Below are positions 45,161 to 54,718 of a stretch of DNA of 64,000 nucleotides, one piece after another (the stretch's first letter is position 1; each line of letters begins with the position of its first letter). The notes under the pieces are model-generated. The model saw only the letters and a list, made by a program, of their open reading frames with translations, searched no databases and was not told the origin of the DNA. Origin of the DNA: Paenibacillus xylanexedens (GTDB taxonomy: Bacteria > Bacillota > Bacilli > Paenibacillales > Paenibacillaceae); the NCBI RefSeq assembly GCF_007676705.1, contig NZ_VEBF01000001.1, positions 1,426,001 through 1,490,000 on the forward strand. The letters run 5' to 3'. The translations under genes and the position numbers were made by a program.

Positions 45161-45469
45161 TCACATATATCCATCTTCAGATTCACCAACATCAAAACCC
45201 AACACTTTTGACACTTCTAATTTGAACGTTTCTATCCAAGAAGTCCAATCATCGTTATTCATCTGTGCATAAAATGATAATCCACTTGGTTCAACGGATG
45301 CTTCAATAAAAACATCATCCTCGTCAGTTCCAAACCAATATGGAATTCCACTTTTATAACCAATCCAGCCTGGCATATTCTCATATACTTTAGAAACTTT
45401 ATCCCATACCTCATCAGGCAGATCATACCTTATATTTAGGTTGCAATGATGAGAATTTATGTTGTTCAT
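45161..45469 (-). CDS. Hypothetical protein
   Basis: 102 residues, acidic, with YDLPDEVWDKVSKVYENMPGWIGY and YWFGTDEDDVFIEASVEPSGLSF. AAGGAGAG precedes the ATG. A fragment of a paralogue lies at 42406-42477. No function recognised. Lies 22 nt upstream of the SRPBCC gene, same strand. Confidence 0.75.
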   Translation of the reverse strand: MNNINSHHCNLNIRYDLPDEVWDKVSKVYENMPGWIGYKSGIPYWFGTDEDDVFIEASVEPSGLSFYAQMNNDDWTSWIETFKLEVSKVLGFDVGESEDGYM

Positions 45470-45529
45470 TTACATTCTCTCCTTCTACCTTAGACGTATA
45501 TCAAGATATATCCTCTATTTTTATGTAAA

Positions 45530-45670
45530 CTCTCACTACCTTAAGAGTGCAGTTATTTGTTGCAATTCAGTAAGGTAGTGCAGGGTTACCTGCTGACTCC
45601 ACTTCTTCGAATACCCTCGGCAAACCAAGAAGTGAAAGCAACAAGCGTAGATATGTTGTTATTTAGATGT
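45530..45670 (-). repeat. Degenerate attC-like site
   Basis: Inner arms TTTGTTGC and GCAACAA, centre with CTGCTGACTCCACTTCTTCGAA and GGCAAACCAAG, matching class III attC3, and GTTATTTAGA at the right end. The outer left arm has decayed. Confidence 0.55.
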
Positions 45671-45691
45671 AAATTACCTTCCACAAACTAC

Positions 45692-46297
45692 TTATAGATT
45701 GTATTTCATTTTCATTCTTTCATATAACTTATAATCCGCATTTCTATTTACAATCTCTCCAATTAACTCTTTCCATTTGTTTTCAATCCACTTAGGACTT
45801 TGTTCTTTCAGAATATCCTCGTTAAATTGACTATCAATATACTCCAAATCTTGTTTAAGCACTCCTATATCCTTAATCAGTTGATTTCTCGATTCTTTCT
45901 CTAGCGATACCTTATTTGATAAAATGTCGTCTATGATTTCTACTCTTATATACGTATACATATCTCTAAACACATTATAGATTAAATCAGTTGATGATAA
46001 TTGATCTTCGCTGAAGTCGGAATTCAGAAAGACGAATGATTCTTCACCCACTTTCAAAGATACCGCCACACTTCCTAATGCGTGTATGACTGTTTCCTTC
46101 GAAGAGCCGTCCTCTAAGCTTTTTATCACATCATCTAAATTGTAGATGGATTCTTTTATACCAATTTCAGTTCCATGATTCAGTTTAACCGTGTAATCAA
46201 CTTCTTGATTGTCTTTGTACGCTTTGAATTGATAGTTGAAGTACATGCTTATTATCAATCCAACTATTAGTGTGATTATTGCTATATTCTTTTTCAT
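45692..46297 (-). CDS. Membrane-anchored hypothetical protein (old cassette)
   Basis: A 201-residue protein from the ATG at 46297 (GAGGTGAT upstream). One N-terminal membrane anchor (IAIITLIVGLIISMYFNYQF), then a helical extracytoplasmic domain. It sits between the degenerate attC at 45530 and the attI-like/integrase remnant, in the position of a first cassette. Confidence 0.75.
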   Translation of the reverse strand: MKKNIAIITLIVGLIISMYFNYQFKAYKDNQEVDYTVKLNHGTEIGIKESIYNLDDVIKSLEDGSSKETVIHALGSVAVSLKVGEESFVFLNSDFSEDQLSSTDLIYNVFRDMYTYIRVEIIDDILSNKVSLEKESRNQLIKDIGVLKQDLEYIDSQFNEDILKEQSPKWIENKWKELIGEIVNRNADYKLYERMKMKYNL

Positions 46298-46369
46298 TGA
46301 ATCACCTCGTAATTGTATAATTGAATTCATATAATATCTAATCTTTGTATTTAAAAAATGAAAAAATAT

Positions 46370-46640
46370 CCCATCTAATAGCACTTGAACTACGTATATA
46401 TTAACCCATATTGTTACATTTGCGAAGGTGAGTTGGCTAATAAGGGATATTTATTAGTTTTCTGATACCCTTATCCATACGCTCCAATGGGCTTTGAATA
46501 CGCTGAATATATGGAGGGTTGTACAGGATGCGAGTATGCAGTGGAACCTTTCGTTATAGTAATAAAACAAAAAGGCCCTCTTCATCCCGTAGGGAATCCG
46601 ACGACCTTCTGATGCTTTGGAACCTATCCACTTTTTAAAA
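46370..46640 (-). pseudogene. Second integron: attI, promoter and integrase remnant
   Basis: Matches the region from attI to the integrase leader of locus 1: ATCTAAT near 46373, promoter at 46398-46426, integrase C-terminus (CCAATGGGCTTTGAATACGC) at about 46485, then the integrase N-terminal region and its upstream leader (CTTCATCCCGTAGGGAATC at about 46578). About 975 bp of integrase are missing. The junction is GAATACGCTG (46496-46505), which occurs at both deletion ends in locus 1 (36392 and 37368). Confidence 0.75.
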
Positions 46641-46693
46641 GGTAGAGCGTACCACCTTTCGCTGCAAACGGACTGGCGAAGGCAACCACCTGC

Positions 46694-48415
46694 TCAAGCC
46701 AACAAAGCCTGAGCGATCTGATCCACAATGCCATTGATGCCTGTTGGCCCATAACAACCGATCCATGTTGCGGCATCTACGGAGTGTATTTGCTGTCGCT
46801 CATCCGTATCGAGCATCCCCCAGACACGTTGCTCTGTCGCGGATATACCCTCCTGCATGATCTCATTGCTAAGCAAAAAGTAGTGGCTCGCATGCACAGC
46901 CGGTAGTCTCTCAACGGAGATATGATACGCCGTGTCGGCGGTATCTGCCACAAATAACGGAACAGGCAGACCCAGATCACGGTACAGCACAGCACCAGTA
47001 CGATGAGAGGCAGAATGTACGCGAACCAGAGAATCCAGCGGACGAATCAGGGCCACACTCTTACCTGCCAGTACTGGAGCAAGTTCTTCGGACAGCAATG
47101 TGGTTCGTCGATGATAATCCGCAAGTATACGTTTTGCCTCTGCTCGTTTACCTGTCAGTTCACCAAACAGGCTTAGAATGGTCTGCCAGCTTTCATTGCG
47201 CTTAAACATGAGAACTGGAGCGATCCCACATAGCCGTTCATAGTGCTGATCATGTACCTCGGTGCAAATAATCAGATCCGGGGACAGTTGTTCCACACCA
47301 AGCAGATCGGGGTACTCATACGTTCCGAGTAACTCGGTATCCTGAAGTCCTGCCCTGATATATTGCGGGAAATGGAACGTTGCACTTCCTAGTCCCACAC
47401 TTCCTGCTGGAGATAACCCAAGCGCAAGCAGATGATCCGCATATTGCACATCAAGTACAGCGATACGCTGTGGAGAACGGGTGACAGGATATTCACCTCG
47501 CATATGGCATATCACCGGGCCTTGGTCCGACTCGTACGAAGAAGCCATGCGGTTCCGCAGCAAGGATTGAGTATAGTTTGCATCGGTTTCCGAAGCAGCA
47601 GCAAGCCGATAACGTAGCGGAGGAACGCCATAATATTTCTTAAATGCCCTACTGAAATAATACATATCACGGTAGCCCATTTTGTCAGCAATTTCTCCAA
47701 TGGGAGCATCCGTATGATGCAGCATCCGCGATGCATTCTCCATCCGTAGCTGGATGACGTACTCCATCGGTCCAAGCTGCTTCTCTTGTTTGAATCGTCG
47801 CTGCAACTGTCTTACGCTGCATCCAGCGAGGGCTGCCAGATCTTTAAGCTCCAGATTCTGCCGATAATGCGATGATATATATGACACGACTACATCCACC
47901 ATGTCTGACTCTGCTCCGCCTTGACCACGTTCATACTCCATGATCAGTTCGTAGATCATCACCTGAAGCAACGCATTGGCATGAAACCGCTCCAGTCCTT
48001 CTCCACGACGCCATTTGGCAACGATTTTTTCCGCATTCTGAATCCATTCGGCTTGAGTCACAGGGTTCTGAATAAATGAATTTTGCAGCGGATGTTTGCG
48101 ATACGAGGGCATAGCATGAGAGGCTCCTTCCATAGAAGAAGCCTCGTACATGATTACGATATAATAAAGTTCGTCTGATCTGGCCGTCAGCGTAAAGGAT
48201 GATCCCTTCACCACATGACCAGCAAAAGAAGCTCCAATGTGGCAACCCTCGCCATCCATTGCAAGCTCCCCTTCCCCTCCATATGCCAGCAGCAACACAT
48301 TTGAAGTTAATTCAGTTTCGCTAAGAACACTGCCTGTCTGCAAAGTACCGCTATACCCGTCAAGCATCTTGATCGTCGTATCACTCCATAGACTTGTCTG
48401 TTCTTGTAGCGGCAT
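46694..48415 (-). CDS. AraC regulator fused to a siderophore-binding domain
   Basis: About 573 residues. An AraC double HTH lies at about 165-275 (LAALAGCSVRQLQRRF, IADKMGYRDMYYFSRAFKKYYG), then a periplasmic-binding-protein domain for ferric siderophores (QRIAVLDVQYADHLLALGLSPAG) without a signal peptide, so it senses siderophore inside the cell, like Btr of Bacillus subtilis. Start at 48415, 8 nt after AGGAG. Last gene of the iron operon. Confidence 0.92.
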   Translation of the reverse strand: MPLQEQTSLWSDTTIKMLDGYSGTLQTGSVLSETELTSNVLLLAYGGEGELAMDGEGCHIGASFAGHVVKGSSFTLTARSDELYYIVIMYEASSMEGASHAMPSYRKHPLQNSFIQNPVTQAEWIQNAEKIVAKWRRGEGLERFHANALLQVMIYELIMEYERGQGGAESDMVDVVVSYISSHYRQNLELKDLAALAGCSVRQLQRRFKQEKQLGPMEYVIQLRMENASRMLHHTDAPIGEIADKMGYRDMYYFSRAFKKYYGVPPLRYRLAAASETDANYTQSLLRNRMASSYESDQGPVICHMRGEYPVTRSPQRIAVLDVQYADHLLALGLSPAGSVGLGSATFHFPQYIRAGLQDTELLGTYEYPDLLGVEQLSPDLIICTEVHDQHYERLCGIAPVLMFKRNESWQTILSLFGELTGKRAEAKRILADYHRRTTLLSEELAPVLAGKSVALIRPLDSLVRVHSASHRTGAVLYRDLGLPVPLFVADTADTAYHISVERLPAVHASHYFLLSNEIMQEGISATEQRVWGMLDTDERQQIHSVDAATWIGCYGPTGINGIVDQIAQALLA

Positions 48416-48460
48416 TTTTCTCATCTCCTGACAATAGCAAAGGTAAAGTTGTTGCTGTTG

Positions 48461-49237
48461 TCATTTTAGTTGAGATTCTTTCTCATTGTCAATTTTCGGA
48501 CATTTGAGACAATATTCGCCTGACATCTGGTAATAGAAACAGCAGGTAATTCGCTCGCTTTTGGCAACATGAACATTGTCCTTACAATCGGTGAAGCGGG
48601 TTAACGGATTCTTCCTCTCGCCAAACACTTCCCCTGATGCCACCTGCGTCAGATATGAAAAGTCCTCTCGAATGATCTTACTTTCCTGCTCAGTCTCGGC
48701 TTCATCAGGAGCGAATAATCGGCCGATACGTACCATGATATTCTCCCAGAGAATACTCATCGAAAGTGGTGCAATTGCAGCAAGCGTCTTTAACAGGGGT
48801 GTAAGCTGTACCGCAAACATCTCCTCGACCACCTTTTCCCGCCACACTGCCCTGTCTCCCGTTAGTCCTTCAGCCTGAAGTCCATTCACCGCTAGAAAAG
48901 GAAATCGTGTACCGCCCTCATGATCTGAGAGCGCCGGATGATAGAGAAAGCTGTTCTCCAGCTGAAATGAAACATGCTGATGATGAAAAGTCATCGCGGT
49001 CACCAGTGGAGCGGTCCACAGATAACCAATCCGTTTGGCTAACATCGACGCGGCAACCTTCATGTCAGGCGCATCGATGTACTCCTGAAACCAACCGATA
49101 TACTCTCGGCATGCCGCTTCGTCATGCAACTCACTTAGAGCAATGGTACGGACACTATGTTCAGGCGGCTCACCAAATAAAATCGAATAATCCTCCACTG
49201 TCTCTTTCCATAAGTCTGTCGAGAGATATGAGTCCAT
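48461..49237 (-). CDS. FhuF-type ferric siderophore reductase
   Basis: A 258-residue protein with the FhuF C-terminal 2Fe-2S signature CCFYYQMSGEYCLKCP (CC-x10-C-x2-C). The middle part resembles IucA/IucC-like ferric reductases. Releases iron from imported siderophores by reduction. It starts 1 nt after the stop of the binding-protein gene, so the two are coupled. Confidence 0.9.
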   Translation of the reverse strand: MDSYLSTDLWKETVEDYSILFGEPPEHSVRTIALSELHDEAACREYIGWFQEYIDAPDMKVAASMLAKRIGYLWTAPLVTAMTFHHQHVSFQLENSFLYHPALSDHEGGTRFPFLAVNGLQAEGLTGDRAVWREKVVEEMFAVQLTPLLKTLAAIAPLSMSILWENIMVRIGRLFAPDEAETEQESKIIREDFSYLTQVASGEVFGERKNPLTRFTDCKDNVHVAKSERITCCFYYQMSGEYCLKCPKIDNEKESQLK

Positions 49238-49238
49238 A

Positions 49239-50279
49239 TTAATTCGATCCGAGCAGGGCTTCCGATGCCTGATCTACAATAAGATTAATCGCAAGAGGTC
49301 CGTAATATGCAATCCACAATGTTGAGTTTACGTCATACGTCCGGTTATTCTTCACAGCATCAAGGGACTTCCACACGGGATTACTCACCATCGCCTCTGC
49401 CTCTGCCGCAAACAGCTCATCCGACAGCACAAAATAACGATCTGCCCCAATGTCAGGAACCTTCTCCATTGAGATTTCAACAGAGGTATCATCCTTGATT
49501 CCCTCAACAAGTGCAGGCATTTTTAAGCCTAAATCCTGATACAGAATGCCGCCTGTGCGATGCTCGATACCATGAACACGAATGCCTTCTTTTCTCGGAC
49601 GAATAAGAGCTACCGTTTCATCACCCATTTTCTCCGCCAGCTTGGTCTTCATTCCAGCAACTTTTTCCTCATAGGCTGTGCGCACTGTCTCCGCCTCGTC
49701 CTGCTTGTCTGTAATCTTAGCAACTGTGGCTAACGTATCACGCCAATCTTCGTAAAAATCAAGTACCAGGGTAGGTGCAATTTTGCTTACACTCTCATAC
49801 TGTTTTTCCTGGAAGTCCGTCATGATAATCAGATCAGGATCCAACGCAACAATCGCTTCCAGTTTAGGCTCGTCCCGTGTACCCAGAACCTGTACGTCAC
49901 TCGGCTGATCGCCTAAGTACTCTGGAAAATCGGTGTTGCCTCCAGCGATAACACTGCCAGCCGGCTTCTCGCCAACCGCTAACATCTGATCCAGAAACTT
50001 AACATCCAACACCGCAATTTTCTTCGGTTTTTCGTTTAGCGTCAGCTCACCCTTCATGTGTGTGATCGTTACGGGAAAAGCTCCGTCTGTCTGTGTTTCT
50101 GCATTCGCAGGTGTCTCCGCTGGCATAGCCGCAGACGGATTACCGCTATCTGTACCTGCTCCGGCACCGCAAGCCGTCAGGACAAGAATAAGGGCTAACA
50201 TCAAGCCCATGAATAATCGTGATTTGTGGGCAGCATAAGCCTTGCTTCCGGCCGCTTGCCCCTTTGTTCCTTGATTCAT
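49239..50279 (-). CDS. Siderophore ABC transporter binding lipoprotein
   Basis: A 346-residue FepB/FhuD-type lipoprotein. Signal peptide with lipobox LTACGAG, then KKIAVLDVKFLDQMLAVG and a C-terminal lobe (IAYYGPLAINLIVDQASEALL) that is similar to the end of the AraC fusion. No permease genes are next to it. Controlled by the Fur box upstream. Confidence 0.92.
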   Translation of the reverse strand: MNQGTKGQAAGSKAYAAHKSRLFMGLMLALILVLTACGAGAGTDSGNPSAAMPAETPANAETQTDGAFPVTITHMKGELTLNEKPKKIAVLDVKFLDQMLAVGEKPAGSVIAGGNTDFPEYLGDQPSDVQVLGTRDEPKLEAIVALDPDLIIMTDFQEKQYESVSKIAPTLVLDFYEDWRDTLATVAKITDKQDEAETVRTAYEEKVAGMKTKLAEKMGDETVALIRPRKEGIRVHGIEHRTGGILYQDLGLKMPALVEGIKDDTSVEISMEKVPDIGADRYFVLSDELFAAEAEAMVSNPVWKSLDAVKNNRTYDVNSTLWIAYYGPLAINLIVDQASEALLGSN

Positions 50280-50305
50280 GATGAATCCCCCTTATGTATA
50301 ATACT

Positions 50306-50324
50306 GATAATGATTTTCATTATC
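50306..50324 (-). promoter_or_regulatory. Fur box
   Basis: GATAATGATTTTCATTATC is a nearly perfect 19-bp Fur operator, 27 bp upstream of the binding-protein start. Predicts iron repression of the three-gene operon. Confidence 0.9.
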
Positions 50325-50415
50325 GAAACATAAAGAGAGTATATACGATCTCCGCATCGCGTTACCATGTACTTTTGCGACATTTAAGCCGGACTAATGC
50401 GACATCGTAAGCCGC

Positions 50416-50698
50416 TTATCCGCCCTTTAATGTTTCAGTGATATATGCTTGCAGTCGGTAAAGGTCTGAAAGAAGCTCTTCTTCCTCCGGCGTATTTCCA
50501 TACTCCCCTAACCAGCGCGGTGTGCGGATATGCCACTCGTTTGTATTGCTTTTCATCCCGGTACGCTATAATGTGCTCCAAGAAATACTCCAGAGATCCG
50601 AAGGATTGTTTATGACTATCGTTGATAATGGATTGTGTTTGTTCGATGATCGCGTGTAACATGTGTTGGATATGATCTTCTGGATTCATAGCGTTCAC
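50416..50698 (-). pseudogene. Small gene with probable frameshift
   Basis: The frame from 50698 (MNAMNPEDHIQHMLHAIIEQ...) loses protein-like character after AYRDEK. A second frame, ATG at 50556 to TAA at 50416, continues with TPRWLGEYGNTPEEEELLSD and ends TETLKGG. Joined by a one-base shift near 50556 they make one helical protein of about 95 residues. Alternatively two overlapping small genes. Function unknown. Confidence 0.55.
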
Positions 50699-50739
50699 CC
50701 CATTTCAACTGTGAAAAAAAGAAAGGCCATTCTTCCGTC

Positions 50740-51324
50740 TCAGTCTCTTCTACTTAATTTCTTAAAAGCCGAGTATTCTTGATCAGACTTCATATAACTT
50801 AATATTTTTTCCGCACATGCAGCTGAGCTAAGCTCTTCCGTATTCACTTCTAGGTCATATTCATCATAGGAGTAGATGTAGTCGAACTGGGAATGGGCAA
50901 GTCCAATCTCACGATCTCCCCTGCTCTGCTCTCTTCTGGTAAGTTCTTCTTTCGAGCAATGCACGCCTACAAATAATATCGGATAATCCGATAGTAAATC
51001 ATAAAAACCGTTAAACCACTCGTCATTGCTGATGACCGTATCCACGATGACATTCAAACCCATTTCCGAAAACAGTTTAATGGTTGCACAGTACAACGAA
51101 TTGATGGGGTCGAACAGGATATCTGTCATGACATGGTGCTCTACTTCTCTAGTTGGTTTCATATCTGGATATGTAGTATCGATGAATTGATCATAGTTAT
51201 GCAGAAATTGATCTACAGATAGATGATGAAACGGAATGTCTCCCTGATTTTTCATTTCCATCGCAATGCTTGTCTTCCCCGAACTTGACGTTCCATTCAA
51301 AAATATAATGAGTCCTCGTTCCAT
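50740..51324 (-). CDS. Chloramphenicol-phosphotransferase-like P-loop kinase
   Basis: A 194-residue kinase. Walker A LNGTSSSGKTS (about 8-18), Asp in HLSVDQF, NVIVDTVI and FVGVHCSKEELTRREQSRGDR match the CPT family, which phosphorylates chloramphenicol. Start at 51324 behind AAGGGTGA. Antibiotic substrate is possible but not shown. Confidence 0.82.
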   Translation of the reverse strand: MERGLIIFLNGTSSSGKTSIAMEMKNQGDIPFHHLSVDQFLHNYDQFIDTTYPDMKPTREVEHHVMTDILFDPINSLYCATIKLFSEMGLNVIVDTVISNDEWFNGFYDLLSDYPILFVGVHCSKEELTRREQSRGDREIGLAHSQFDYIYSYDEYDLEVNTEELSSAACAEKILSYMKSDQEYSAFKKLSRRD

Positions 51325-51369
51325 ATTGATCACCCTTATCATTAAATTGGAAAACACTTTTCTGCCGAA

Positions 51370-51717
51370 TTACCACTCTCTCCATTCTTCCGTAATATCT
51401 TCATCCTGGATGTCTAACCCAGCTAGCCTAGCCGCCTTGTCTATAAAATCAGCAAATTCTTCACGTTCCATCGTTTCAATAAAGTAACCATTGGCCTCAT
51501 TCATTTCATTAAACCTAAGCACAACTTCTTCTACAGCCTTCATCATGCGCTCAGAATCTTGCGTTTCTTGTACTGCTATTAATTGGTGCAAATATGTATC
51601 CAGGGCTTGATCAGACATCAGTAATCTCTCTTCTGTAAAAAGCTCATCTCCGTGTTCAACCATTCTCTCCTTCCATAGTTTCGTTGGTTTTTCATGAAAC
51701 AAGTTTTGTAATGTCAA
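51370..51717 (-). CDS. Conserved hypothetical protein
   Basis: About 115 helical acidic residues (LQNLFHEKPTKLWKERMVEHG, EEFADFIDKAARLAGLDIQD). The TTG at 51717, about 10 nt after AAGGG, is the likely start. Function unknown. Upstream of the kinase gene on the same strand. Confidence 0.65.
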   Translation of the reverse strand: MTLQNLFHEKPTKLWKERMVEHGDELFTEERLLMSDQALDTYLHQLIAVQETQDSERMMKAVEEVVLRFNEMNEANGYFIETMEREEFADFIDKAARLAGLDIQDEDITEEWREW

Positions 51718-51806
51718 TGGAATCAATCCCTTCCATATTTAATAATATCTATATTTTACCTGTAACCAAAATTATGAACAAGCGTTCTCGTCTATTCACT
51801 TTCACC

Positions 51807-52373
51807 CTATTCGCTCCATAGCCTTGTCACGTTCTCTAATTCCATCTCGTCAAATTGTAATCGATAAATGTCCGGTTTCTTGGTTCGATTCATAAAATCC
51901 AATCCGTAACTCGAATCAAAGTAATTCATCATCAACGTCATTACATGTCCGTGTGTGCCGATCGCCACTTTTTTACCCTTGTATTCTTCTAAGATCTGTT
52001 TCAACACGCCCACTGCCCTATTCTGGCAAACCGTGTTCGACTCGCCTCCTGGCAATGCATAATCAGGGTCATCAAACATCTTCTTCGAAGCAGGCTCGAA
52101 CTCTTCATCTGCAATCATATCATCTGAAAAATGTCTTTCCCGAAGATCCTCCATGATCTGAATATCTAATTCTAACGCTGCTGCCACACCTTCTAAGGTT
52201 AGAATCGCCCTGGAATAAGGACTTGAGACAATGGAATGTATTCCTTCATTCGTTAATATTTCCGTTATTCGTTCTGCATTCATCTTGCCCTTTAGAGTAA
52301 GCCCCCTCGTTCTTTCCGTTCCTTCCGTATACGGTGACTCCGCATGCCTTACCATATAAACGATGGTTTTCAT
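51807..52373 (-). CDS. Histidine phosphatase family protein
   Basis: A 188-residue phosphoglycerate-mutase-fold phosphatase. Catalytic MVRHAESPYT near the N-terminus, second Arg in SSPYSRAILT, and the late histidine in IGTHGHVM. Cytoplasmic broad-range phosphatase. Confidence 0.92.
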   Translation of the reverse strand: MKTIVYMVRHAESPYTEGTERTRGLTLKGKMNAERITEILTNEGIHSIVSSPYSRAILTLEGVAAALELDIQIMEDLRERHFSDDMIADEEFEPASKKMFDDPDYALPGGESNTVCQNRAVGVLKQILEEYKGKKVAIGTHGHVMTLMMNYFDSSYGLDFMNRTKKPDIYRLQFDEMELENVTRLWSE

Positions 52374-52607
52374 AAGACCCTCCTTGAATTTCTTCTATCA
52401 AAATTTATGGTCACACTTTAGGTCCTTCAACATATTTTGTCTTTCTGTTCCAAAATCAATTACATGGTGCCACCATATTTTAGATTCTGAATTCAGGATT
52501 GATATTTTGCTAGACATTTAATTTACAATAATTTTCAGATATGTGTATAGTAGAAATGAAGCAAGATGCTTTTAAAAGAAGTTAAATCTAACGGAGAGGA
52601 TGAGATC

Positions 52608-53213
52608 ATGTCTTTTTACAAAAGGAAGGTTGTACTAGTCTACGTATTAATCGTATCAGCTATCTCCGCTGGTGCAATCGCTTACGTAAGTGGTCAATCG
52701 AAACCGGACGTGGCCATTCATAAAGTCGTCAACCTTTCAGCCAACTCCTTAACCTTTCATGAAATAGATAAGCTGGATGCGTTCGCTGAACTGATCGTCA
52801 TTGGCTATGCAACAGAAGATTTCAGAGATCGAGAGCATGTCATTACTGCATTTAATGATGGGACCATGCAATCCTTTCACACCAATACAAACATCAAGAT
52901 TGAAAAGATATTGAAGAAACCCAAAGACTTCCCTTCAGATCAGAACGAATTGACAATCATTGAACCCGTTAGCCTGGAAGGAGACGTCAAATATACAGTT
53001 GATGACTATGTAGAACTGCAGAAGGGTGATAAAAGTGTGCTCTTTTTGATGAAAAACTCCTTTGGTGATTATGGATTAATCAATGATAACTTAGGTAAAT
53101 TCAGCCTTGAAGGGATAACTCAATATAGTGTACCTCAATCCTCCACTGTACAAGAGTTATCAGAATACGAAACTTTCCATAACTCCGTCATGGAGAAGTA
53201 CCATTTGAATTAA
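52608..53213 (+). CDS. Membrane-anchored hypothetical protein
   Basis: A 201-residue protein. Start at 52608 with GGAGAGG upstream. One N-terminal segment (VVLVYVLIVSAISAGAIAYV), then a beta-rich extracytoplasmic domain (ELIVIGYATEDFRD, LEGDVKYTVDDYVELQKGD). Resembles exported Bacillus/Paenibacillus proteins of unknown role. Confidence 0.78.
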   Translation: MSFYKRKVVLVYVLIVSAISAGAIAYVSGQSKPDVAIHKVVNLSANSLTFHEIDKLDAFAELIVIGYATEDFRDREHVITAFNDGTMQSFHTNTNIKIEKILKKPKDFPSDQNELTIIEPVSLEGDVKYTVDDYVELQKGDKSVLFLMKNSFGDYGLINDNLGKFSLEGITQYSVPQSSTVQELSEYETFHNSVMEKYHLN

Positions 53214-53263
53214 GGTTTTATCATACAACGGTGACCTTTGCGGACATAGCTGCCCTCTTTAAT

Positions 53264-53743
53264 CTATTTCACTTCTTTATCAAGGCTTACGTCAAATGAT
53301 GAAGTTATCGATTTTTGTCTAAAATCATTAGGTATCACTTTAATCTCCACGTTTAGATGTATAGATTCAGGCAAATTCATTTGAGTTATATTCTCATAAC
53401 CGATGAAGTAATAATGCTTTTCGTCCAGTTCTATCAAACCTCCACCTGTTGAGCCAGAAGTTGAAATCAGATTCCCGTCACGATAAAGCTCACAAGCAAT
53501 GTTGTATTCCTCCAAACTGTACCCTTTCACTTCATATCCAACCTTGATTTGATTTTCCGTGTAATCAGCATTTCGTAAACTGATCGCACCACCATCCACC
53601 ATTTGAGTCTGAATAGCAATATTTGCTTCGGGCATCTCCGGTTTCTTTAATAGATAGCCTACTTTCAGGTACCATATAACTCCTAATACAACTACAGCAA
53701 GTACAATCATAGCAATGATAAACTTCTTTTCTTTTTTATCCAT
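53264..53743 (-). CDS. Membrane-anchored hypothetical protein
   Basis: A 159-residue protein with an N-terminal anchor (FIIAMIVLAVVVLGVIWYL) and an immunoglobulin-like beta domain such as follows DUF4179 in anti-sigma-type proteins. Function unknown. Convergent with the gene at 52608. Confidence 0.72.
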   Translation of the reverse strand: MDKKEKKFIIAMIVLAVVVLGVIWYLKVGYLLKKPEMPEANIAIQTQMVDGGAISLRNADYTENQIKVGYEVKGYSLEEYNIACELYRDGNLISTSGSTGGGLIELDEKHYYFIGYENITQMNLPESIHLNVEIKVIPNDFRQKSITSSFDVSLDKEVK

Positions 53744-53911
53744 AATCCTTACTCCTTACTCCTTACATCGGAACACTCTTAAAGTTTTTTCCAAACCTGT
53801 GTTTCAAATAATACATTACCCCTGCGGGATCAACATCTGAAAACTTTCTTGGATCATCGACCATCCATTCCATTAGGGATTATGATCAATTTAATTTCAG
53901 GTTTTCCCGCA

Positions 53912-54556
53912 TTATCCTAGAAATACATTGTTAATTCTGTCTCGATCATAATCTAAAATCCAATCATTAAATTCTTTATAAATATCCATTAGCTCTTCTC
54001 TTGATGCTGAAATAACATCGCAACCTCTATCATTATAGATATGAAATATCGTTTTCTTACTTATATTAATGAAATACACCCTATGATAAATCATTGGCTT
54101 TATTCCAACATCATGATTACATATAGCTTTGATTAACTGATTATATTTCAAGTTCTCAACTCTACATTTAGTCCAGTACCTATACATGTTGTTCCTTGGG
54201 TCTGGGAATTCATCCAGTTCACAATCCAAACCTGAAAGTATCTCAAGTCTCAAGGCTCTAATCGGCTCTTTCTTCTTGATATATTTACTATACAGGTTCA
54301 ACTTCTTCACTTTGTGTTTAGGCTTATCTGCAAAATAAGCTTGAGTTATTAATAGGACCTCATCTTCTTGACCATGGAGAGCCTTAAATAAATCAAGCGA
54401 ACGATGATATACTCGTTCCATGTAATGCTCCGTATTTATCCCAAACATCAAAGGATTGCCAAGTTCGAATCGTATTGCAACATCCCAATCATAGAAAAGA
54501 GGCGGTTCTAAGGTCAGGTTTGGAAAATGCTCTGCTAGGTACGTCTTCAGGTCCAT
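53912..54556 (-). CDS. DUF3885 family protein
   Basis: A 214-residue protein: VAIRFELGNPL near the start, HIYNDRGCDVISASREEL and DWILDYDRDRIN at the end are DUF3885 blocks. Function unknown; often found near contact-dependent immunity or mobile genes. Confidence 0.82.
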   Translation of the reverse strand: MDLKTYLAEHFPNLTLEPPLFYDWDVAIRFELGNPLMFGINTEHYMERVYHRSLDLFKALHGQEDEVLLITQAYFADKPKHKVKKLNLYSKYIKKKEPIRALRLEILSGLDCELDEFPDPRNNMYRYWTKCRVENLKYNQLIKAICNHDVGIKPMIYHRVYFINISKKTIFHIYNDRGCDVISASREELMDIYKEFNDWILDYDRDRINNVFLG

Positions 54557-54718
54557 TCTGTGGCCTCCAAATTCTCTTTAAAGATGAATGCCAGCTAAAA
54601 GAGAATGAATCGGTCTCTTCAATGGTTTCCGGTTTGACATTCTTTGCTCGCTTCGAAAGGCTTGTCTTTCTTCAATCAACGTCACATGTTTTCCTCTGAT
54701 TTTATAACTAATCTTTAT

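Noticed and set aside
48465..48500. Second Fur box before the AraC fusion gene
   Set aside because: TGAGAAAGAATCTCA has symmetry but departs from the Fur consensus at too many positions and lies in the fhuF coding end.
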